Below, one piece after another: positions 35,720 through 40,311 of a stretch of 40,311 nucleotides of DNA (within the stretch, counting starts at the first letter, position 1; each line of letters opens with the position of its first letter). The translations under genes and the position numbers were made by a program. Under the pieces are notes generated by a model. That model ran no database searches. It saw only the letters and a list, made by a program, of their open reading frames with translations, and was not told the origin of the DNA. The stretch covers positions 1-40,311 of the forward strand of contig NZ_JAAIYP010000031.1 of assembly GCF_011022235.1 (NCBI RefSeq), in the 5' to 3' direction. Origin of the DNA: Magnetospirillum aberrantis SpK (GTDB lineage: Bacteria; Pseudomonadota; Alphaproteobacteria; Rhodospirillales; Magnetospirillaceae).

Positions 35720-37174
35720 TCAGGCAACCACCAACTTGACCCGTTGGCCGGGCTCTGGCTGTTGTCCCGCCGTCAGGCCGTTCAGCGCGCGGAACAACTC
35801 GATCTGCCATTGGCCGGGGGCCATGGTGGCGGCCAGCTTTTCGGCGGTGTCGCCGGCCTGCACCTTTCGAACGCGCAGCCGCCACGGTTTGACGGCGGCT
35901 TTCTCCTCGGCCGTCAGGCGGCGGAAGGAATAGGTGGCGCGCCGCAATTCGGTCGAAAGCTGGGTGGTCTGGGCCTGTGGGGTGACGAAGGTGAAACGGT
36001 AGATGGTTTCCGCGTCGTAGCGGATGGCCACCACCCGCACGTCGGCCTCGCCCTGTTTGGTGCGGCCGCGGGTGGCGGCGGTGGCGGCGGCCATGCCGTT
36101 GATGTCGATGGCTTCAAGCCCGGACAGTTGCGAGCGCTTCAGCCACACCTGGCGGATATAGGCGCGCATATCGGACACGCCGCGGGCCGGCGCGCCGTCG
36201 AACATGATCGCGGCCCCCGACGGATGGGCGGCAACCACTGACTTTTCGCCGTTGACCATGCGAAAGCCGGTCGGGACCTCGAACCGCAGGTCCAGCTTGG
36301 GATGGGCGAACACCCGGTCGCGCACCACGCCCTGGTCGACGTCGTCGCCATAGACCATGCCGTCGATGCGGTCGAGGAAGGTGTCGGTGCCCCACGCCCC
36401 CTGGGGGGTGACGCCGGCCACCTCGGCCATGGTGGCGTTGACGCGGTCGATGGTGCGCGGATGCGAGGCCATGAAGTCGAGTTGGTCGATGCTGTCGGGT
36501 GAGCGGCCGGCCATCAACGCGTCCAGGCGGGCCTGTTCGCGCAGTTTCTCCAGCATGGTCACCATGGCCTTGGGGTGCCAGCCGCCGCGCACCAGATAGC
36601 GCAGCCCCAGATGGTCGGCCTCGCTTTCCTGGTCGCGGGAAAAGCTTTGCAAGTATGCCGCAGCTCCCATCTGGGCGACGTCGGCGACGCCCGGCACTCC
36701 GACCACCGCCCCCAGCACGGCGGCGAACAGGCCGGTGGCCTGGGCGCGGCTGACCCGTTCGGCGGTGTGCCGCGCCAGGACGTGGCCGATCTCGTGACCC
36801 AGCACGCCGGCGATCTCGGCTTCGTTCGAGGTCAGCGCCAGCAAGCCGCGGGTGACGTAGATGTAGCCGCCGGGCAAGGCCATGGCGTTGACGATCTGGC
36901 TGTTGAGCACGGTGAAGCGGAATTCGGCGGCGGGGGTCTCGCACACTTCGACCAGACGCTGGCCCAGACCGGCCACATAGGCGGCCAGGGTCGGGTCGTC
37001 ATAGGTGCCGCCGAATTCCTTGACGATCTGCGGATGGGTCTGGCGGCCGAGGTTGCGCTCGTCCTCCTCGCTCATCAGGTTGAAGCTGGAGCGTCCGGTG
37101 CCGGGCGCCACCTGGCACCCCGTGAGGGCCAGCGCGGACAGGCCGGACAGCATGGTGCGGCGCGATATGTTCAC
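35720..37174 (-). CDS. M48 metalloprotease lipoprotein with C-terminal LysM-like segment
   Basis: The protein (484 aa) starts at GTG 37174 with GAGGGG 5 bases before it. The N-terminus ISRRTMLSGLSALALTGC has a twin-arginine motif and a lipobox with C20, so it may be a Tat-exported lipoprotein. The zinc site is HEIGH at 127-131 with the third ligand in the ESEAD stretch at 183-187, as in BepA-type proteases. The C-terminal 60 residues (VQAGDTAEKLAATM through GQRVKLVVA) look like a LysM fold, which would target peptidoglycan. This family does outer membrane protein quality control. The ATG at 37153 is possible but would lose the twin-Arg. Confidence 0.9.
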   Translation of the reverse strand: MNISRRTMLSGLSALALTGCQVAPGTGRSSFNLMSEEDERNLGRQTHPQIVKEFGGTYDDPTLAAYVAGLGQRLVEVCETPAAEFRFTVLNSQIVNAMALPGGYIYVTRGLLALTSNEAEIAGVLGHEIGHVLARHTAERVSRAQATGLFAAVLGAVVGVPGVADVAQMGAAAYLQSFSRDQESEADHLGLRYLVRGGWHPKAMVTMLEKLREQARLDALMAGRSPDSIDQLDFMASHPRTIDRVNATMAEVAGVTPQGAWGTDTFLDRIDGMVYGDDVDQGVVRDRVFAHPKLDLRFEVPTGFRMVNGEKSVVAAHPSGAAIMFDGAPARGVSDMRAYIRQVWLKRSQLSGLEAIDINGMAAATAATRGRTKQGEADVRVVAIRYDAETIYRFTFVTPQAQTTQLSTELRRATYSFRRLTAEEKAAVKPWRLRVRKVQAGDTAEKLAATMAPGQWQIELFRALNGLTAGQQPEPGQRVKLVVA

Positions 37175-37314
37175 CTTTGCCCCCTCGACGATGGCTGACC
37201 GCAACAGGATAATCACCCCTTATGGCGAGACAATGACGAATTGGCGCGCCTAAACGGTAGCCGAAGGCGCGGGAATGCCTTAAAAGTCCCCAACCGCGAC
37301 AGGCCGAGGGGACG

Positions 37315-38241
37315 ATGGAGGCACGGGTCGAGGATTTTCTGAGCGGATTGCTGGACGGCTGCACCCAATTGATGGAGCGCTGGCAACACCGGCACCGCCC
37401 CGGTCTGGATTGGCGCCTTGCCCGCCTTTGTTGCTGGGAAGGTCTGGCCCGCGCCTTGCCGGCCGAATTGTCCGGCCCCAACGGCCCGCGCCTGGATATG
37501 GACCCCGTCGCCTACCGCCTGATGTGGAGCGAATCGCGCGCCCTGCACCTGTTGCAGCATCTGCCGCCGCCCCAGCCGATCGCCATGCCGGCATTGATCG
37601 AACGGCTGTACACCGTGCTCGCCTCGCGTTCCGATCCGCCCGGCGCTTTCGCCGACGATGCGGCCCGCGCCGCCGTGGTCGCCTGGACCGCCCGCCACGC
37701 CAAGCCGGCGGGGTTGCCGCAATCGGCCATGGCGCTGGTGGATTTCGTACAGACGGCGCCGTTGACCGCCCGTGACGTGCAGGTCGCCGCGCTGCTGTCC
37801 TCGACATTGCCGGCCTGGGCGGGGATGCCCATGGTGCATGTACTGCCGCCCGACGGCCGCGCCGAGGAGGGCTTCGCCCACGCCCTGGCCTCGGCCTGCG
37901 ACGGCGAGGACGGCGCCTGGATCGCCTATTACCTGGGACGGGCGCGCCGCATGCTCAAACGCATGCCGGTTCTGACGGAAGAATGCGAACGCGTCCGTAC
38001 CCGTTGGGTGTCGTTGTTCCGCAAGGCACCGTTCGACCATGCCTCGGCCGAGGAACTGGCTTCGGCGCTGATCGCCCTGCCGGTGATCACCCCCAGTTTC
38101 ATCGCCGATACCGGCATTTCGCCCGATGCGCTGAGCGATGCGCTGGTGTTGTTGTTCGCCGCCGACGAAGCGGTCGAGGTCGATCTGCCGGGCAACAGCT
38201 TTACCGTCCTGCCCTCCGCCCTGCGCCTACTTACGGCATAG
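37315..38241 (+). CDS. protein of unknown function
   Basis: The 308-residue protein is not recognised. It looks helical and soluble, with no signal peptide, no TM segment and no CxxC or GxGxxG motif. A helical N-terminal part (EDFLSGLLDGCTQLMERWQHRH) is followed by repeated alpha-helical segments with Trp and His. AGGGG precedes the ATG closely. Codon use is native. It is 140 bases from the divergent M48 protease gene and is followed at 69 bases by the HAD-like gene, possibly in one transcript. Confidence 0.7.
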   Translation: MEARVEDFLSGLLDGCTQLMERWQHRHRPGLDWRLARLCCWEGLARALPAELSGPNGPRLDMDPVAYRLMWSESRALHLLQHLPPPQPIAMPALIERLYTVLASRSDPPGAFADDAARAAVVAWTARHAKPAGLPQSAMALVDFVQTAPLTARDVQVAALLSSTLPAWAGMPMVHVLPPDGRAEEGFAHALASACDGEDGAWIAYYLGRARRMLKRMPVLTEECERVRTRWVSLFRKAPFDHASAEELASALIALPVITPSFIADTGISPDALSDALVLLFAADEAVEVDLPGNSFTVLPSALRLLTA

Positions 38242-38310
38242 TCGCGCTTGCCTTGGGCCGCGGCCGGGCGCAAGCTGATGCCAGCAACGCCACCGGGGGG
38301 AGGCAGCGCC

Positions 38311-38757
38311 GTGCATCTTTATCTCGACGTCGATGGAACCTTGCTGCGCCGGGGCGGCCATGCCCGCCTGCGCGGCGAATACGCGCCCGCCGGTCATCTG
38401 CGGGCCTTTCTGGAATGGGCGACGGAACGCTTTACCTGTGTCTGGCTGACCAGTCGCGACCGCGACGGCGGCAGCGACGCCATCCGTCATGCCTTTCGTC
38501 AAGCCATCGGCCCCGGTGACGAAGCCGACGCCATCGACGCCTTGCTAGCGCGGGTCCGTCCGGCGGTGTGGCGCGACTTCAAGGCCCAGGCCATCGATTT
38601 CGCCCAGCCGTTCTGGTGGCTGGACGATGCCCCCGAGGAGGAATCGCTGGAACTGTTGACGCGCAACGGCACCCCCCAGTCGTGGGTCGCCGTGCGCGTC
38701 GATCAGAATCCCGACGACCTGCGCCGGGTGATGGGGATGCTGGAAAGCCGGTCGTAA
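38311..38757 (+). CDS. HAD-like hydrolase domain protein
   Basis: The 148-residue protein starts with GTG preceded by GGGGGGAGG at 7 bases. It has HAD motif I LYLDVDGTLL (D/D), a motif II-like LTSR after a beta-strand, a Lys further on (FKAQAI) and an acidic motif IV-like WWLDDAPEE. The cap is minimal. HAD proteins are mostly small-molecule phosphatases; the substrate is unknown. In-frame ATGs further upstream (38248, 38278) lack a ribosome site. It ends 1 base before the convergent ferritin-like gene. Confidence 0.8.
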   Translation: MHLYLDVDGTLLRRGGHARLRGEYAPAGHLRAFLEWATERFTCVWLTSRDRDGGSDAIRHAFRQAIGPGDEADAIDALLARVRPAVWRDFKAQAIDFAQPFWWLDDAPEEESLELLTRNGTPQSWVAVRVDQNPDDLRRVMGMLESRS

Positions 38758-38758
38758 A

Positions 38759-39454
38759 TCAGGCGCCGCCGCGCCAGCCATGGCCGCCACCGCCACGGTT
38801 GCCGCCACCGCCGCCACGGCCACCCCCCTGGTCGAAGCCGGCCGATCCGGTCATGGCGCTGTCGGCGGTTGCGTTGCGGCCACCACCACCTTGGCGGCCG
38901 CCGCCCATGCCGGCGTTCATGGTTCCTTGGGCGTCGGCTTCGCGGGTTCGTCCGCCGCCGCCCCTGCCCCTGCCGCCCTGATCGTTCCGACGGCTCTGGT
39001 CGCCGCCGCGTCCGCCCCCCATGCCGGCTCCGCTCCCCATCCCCGCGTCGGCGCGGTCGAGATGACGCTGGAAGGCGGTCAGGTGGTTGTCCTGCGAGGC
39101 CGAGGCCAGATTGTCGAACACCCGCAACACCTCGGGTTCCGAGGTCATGCCACGCAGCCGGCCATACATGGCATGGTTGTCGATTTCCGCCTGTACCCCC
39201 AAGGCATAGGCCTCGCGCAACGAAGCCGGCGGGGTGATGGCCCCGCTCCAGCGGTCGGCCGGGATCGGGGCGCCGGCCTGGTGCAGCAGCCGCTCCAACG
39301 CCGCCGCGTGCCGGTCCTCGGACACCACGATGTTGACGAACGGCCGCACCGGGCCGAACCGTTCGATGATCGCGGAATAGGCGGCACGCGCCCGGTATTC
39401 GTCGTCCAACGCCTCGTGCAGGGCGGCGATGGTGCTGTCGTCGTAGCGGGACAT
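38759..39454 (-). CDS. ferritin-like (DUF2202) protein with Gly/Arg-rich tail
   Basis: The 231-residue protein has a DUF2202-type four-helix ferritin-like domain (residues 1-130): EALDDEYRARAAY, IVVSEDRHAAALERLL, EIDNHAMYGRL and ASASQDNHLTAFQRHL supply Glu/His residues at the expected ligand sites. The final 100 residues are low complexity, dominated by GGGRGG and GMGGG repeats with Asn and Gln, a very unusual tail for a ferritin-like protein. The last gene of a minus-strand set, it starts 23 bases after the HMA-like gene. Iron or other metal binding is likely, the exact role is not known. Confidence 0.85.
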   Translation of the reverse strand: MSRYDDSTIAALHEALDDEYRARAAYSAIIERFGPVRPFVNIVVSEDRHAAALERLLHQAGAPIPADRWSGAITPPASLREAYALGVQAEIDNHAMYGRLRGMTSEPEVLRVFDNLASASQDNHLTAFQRHLDRADAGMGSGAGMGGGRGGDQSRRNDQGGRGRGGGGRTREADAQGTMNAGMGGGRQGGGGRNATADSAMTGSAGFDQGGGRGGGGGNRGGGGHGWRGGA

Positions 39455-39477
39455 GGGATGTTCCTTGGTTTCGGATG

Positions 39478-39834
39478 TCAACGAGAGCGCAGCAGGCCGA
39501 TGCCGGAGCCGACCGCCTGGCCCACCAGGGCGTTGGCGGCGGCGGTGGCCACCACCACTGTCCAATAGCGGGCGCCGGACGCCAGCCGGCGGCGGCGGGG
39601 CGGCGGCGGGGCATGCTCGATCCCGGCCAGGGCCAGCAGGTCGGCGATGGCCACCATGGTCGGGTCGAACGTCACCACCAGCGAGGCGGAACGGGGCCGC
39701 ACCTCGACGCCGCGCACGCCATCGATGCCGCCCAGCCGCGCAACCATGGCCCGGCCGATGGTGTCGCTGTGGCGCAATGCCGGCATCACCAGCCGTACCC
39801 GGCCGGGAACGGCGTGCACGCAGGTCGCGCTCAT
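39478..39834 (-). CDS. HMA-like metal-associated domain with C-terminal membrane segment
   Basis: The 118-residue protein has a heavy-metal-associated ferredoxin-like fold: VHAVPGRVRLVMPALRHS, then GVRGVEVRPRSASLVVTFDPTMVAIADLLALAGI. The usual CxxC metal motif is absent (HMA2-type), so it is probably a protein-interaction or sequestration domain. A PPPPRRRR linker leads to a C-terminal TM helix (YWTVVVATAAANALVGQAVG) and GxxxG zipper. Its ATG overlaps the stop of the upstream gene as ATGA, so they are translationally coupled. Such small HMA proteins stand beside P-type ATPases in metal-storage clusters. Confidence 0.85.
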   Translation of the reverse strand: MSATCVHAVPGRVRLVMPALRHSDTIGRAMVARLGGIDGVRGVEVRPRSASLVVTFDPTMVAIADLLALAGIEHAPPPPRRRRLASGARYWTVVVATAAANALVGQAVGSGIGLLRSR

Positions 39835-40274
39835 GCTTCGACCGCGTCGTCGGATTTGGCGGGCCGCTTGGACTTGCCGCCGAACATGACGAAGGCACCC
39901 ACTCCCAGGGCGGCCAACAGGCCCACGCCGAGCAACGGTTGGGCGCGCACCACATGGGCGACCACCGAGGCCACCGACATGGTTACCGCCCCTTGGGTTC
40001 CGGCGCGGGCCACCGCCCGCACCGCTTCGCTCTTGCTCTTTTCGCCGGCCCGGACCGCCATGCCTTCGCTGATGCCGGCCCCGACGCCGCCCATGGCGGC
40101 GCCAAAGGCCGCCGCCTCGGCGACGGCACCGGCGGAGGGCAGCAACGGCATCTCGGATTGCGGCGCGTCGGCGAAAGCCTCGGGCAGTGTCCAGGGCCGC
40201 CCGCGGCCCGATGCGTTCGACCCCGATGCGTTCGACCCCGATACGTTCGACCCCGATACGTTCGACGACGACAT
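39831..40274 (-). CDS. glycine-zipper membrane protein with N-terminal 5-residue tandem repeat
   Basis: The 147-residue protein begins with four near-identical five-residue units (SNVSG, SNVSG, SNASG, SNASG), encoded by a 15-base tandem repeat. Two hydrophobic Gly-rich segments follow (AAFGAAMGGVGAGISEGMAVRAG and PLLGVGLLAALGVGAFVMFGG) with the GxxxG spacing of packed membrane helices, and a basic end (KSKRPAKSDDAVEA). AAGGAGG lies 5 bases before the ATG. It is the first gene seen in a coupled trio with the HMA-like and ferritin-like proteins. No family is identified with confidence. A variable N-terminus could differ between strains. Confidence 0.8.
   Translation of the reverse strand: MSSSNVSGSNVSGSNASGSNASGRGRPWTLPEAFADAPQSEMPLLPSAGAVAEAAAFGAAMGGVGAGISEGMAVRAGEKSKSEAVRAVARAGTQGAVTMSVASVVAHVVRAQPLLGVGLLAALGVGAFVMFGGKSKRPAKSDDAVEA
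40210..40269. repeat. 15-base tandem repeat, four units
   Basis: The + strand has GATGCGTTCGACCCC twice (40210, 40225), then GATACGTTCGACCCC (40240) and GATACGTTCGACGAC (40255). On the minus strand it encodes the N-terminal SNVSG/SNASG units in frame. Copy number changes keep the frame. Confidence 0.9.
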
Positions 40275-40311
40275 GGTTCCTCCTTCCGATCCGAAGCTGG
40301 CCCCTCAAGGA

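Noticed and set aside
35654-36241. AGGAGGT on the plus strand followed by a 188-codon frame from 35675
   Set aside because: The frame is the antisense of the M48 protease; the ribosome-site-like match is probably chance, with a 14-base spacer.
40210-40269. CRISPR-like repeat
   Set aside because: The 15-base units are head-to-tail without spacers and lie inside a coding frame.
39478-40308. A single long minus-strand frame covering the HMA-like gene and the gene before it, suggesting a frameshift or fusion
   Set aside because: The upper half in that frame is Arg-rich noise. The overlapping frame 39831-40274 has a perfect ribosome site, sensible membrane helices and an ATGA overlap, so two coupled genes explain the region.
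1-40311. Part of a magnetosome island
   Set aside because: No mam, mms or mad gene was recognised and there are no transposases; the metal-related cluster at the right end is not enough.

Overview
The window reads as a high-GC chromosomal segment of an alphaproteobacterium, most likely a Rhodospirillales member close to Magnetospirillum. This is inferred from gene content and protein style (bacteriohemerythrin, soluble zinc-binding chemoreceptor, PduO adenosyltransferase, DUF3572, both aconitases, many GTG starts); no 16S gene or magnetosome (mam) gene is present to settle it. No phage, IS element, CRISPR array or origin was seen. One stretch (about 14.7-15.9 kb) is clearly AT-richer than the rest and looks acquired.

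Layout. 0-5.4 kb: bacteriohemerythrin, uroporphyrinogen-III methyltransferase and a TauE/SafE-like membrane protein cut by the left edge (minus strand); a YdjM-type membrane hydrolase; an orphan RutE-like reductase; a divergent polysaccharide deacetylase; a ZIP metal transporter. 5.4-14 kb: zinc-ribbon protein and gamma-glutamyltransferase, xanthine phosphoribosyltransferase, then aconitase A, an unknown protein and aconitase B. 14-16 kb: a small unknown gene, a candidate small RNA with a near-consensus promoter, and an AT-rich gene with an N-terminal helix-turn-helix. 16-22.5 kb: ccmAB without ccmC, then a signalling block (PP2C phosphatase, STAS protein, HATPase protein, hybrid histidine kinase), and tRNA-Arg(ACG). 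22.7-27.1 kb: an OmpA-like lipoprotein, a guanidinium exporter under a guanidine-II (mini-ykkC) riboswitch, and an etfB-etfA-hbd operon behind a good sigma-70 promoter. 27.2-31.3 kb: PduO-type adenosyltransferase, and a divergent lptG - GT39 glycosyltransferase - PAP2 phosphatase operon. 31.4-38.8 kb: a two-domain cold-shock protein, DUF3572, a secreted glycosidase-like protein, an unknown helical protein, a soluble chemoreceptor, an M48 lipoprotein protease, an unknown protein and a HAD-like protein. 38.8-40.3 kb: a translationally coupled trio on the minus strand (glycine-zipper membrane protein with a tandem repeat, HMA-like protein without CxxC, ferritin-like protein with a Gly/Arg tail) that looks like a metal-handling cluster running off the right edge.

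How parts fit together. The phosphatase/STAS/HATPase genes form a partner-switching module of the SiaABC or slr1658-slr1659 type, with a multi-step phosphorelay kinase upstream as a plausible input. The lptG-GT39-PAP2 operon suggests lipopolysaccharide transport and lipid A remodelling. etfBA-hbd links butyryl-type beta-oxidation to the electron transfer flavoprotein. The most secure regulatory discovery is the guanidine-II riboswitch; the most speculative system is the metal-storage-like cluster at the right end.
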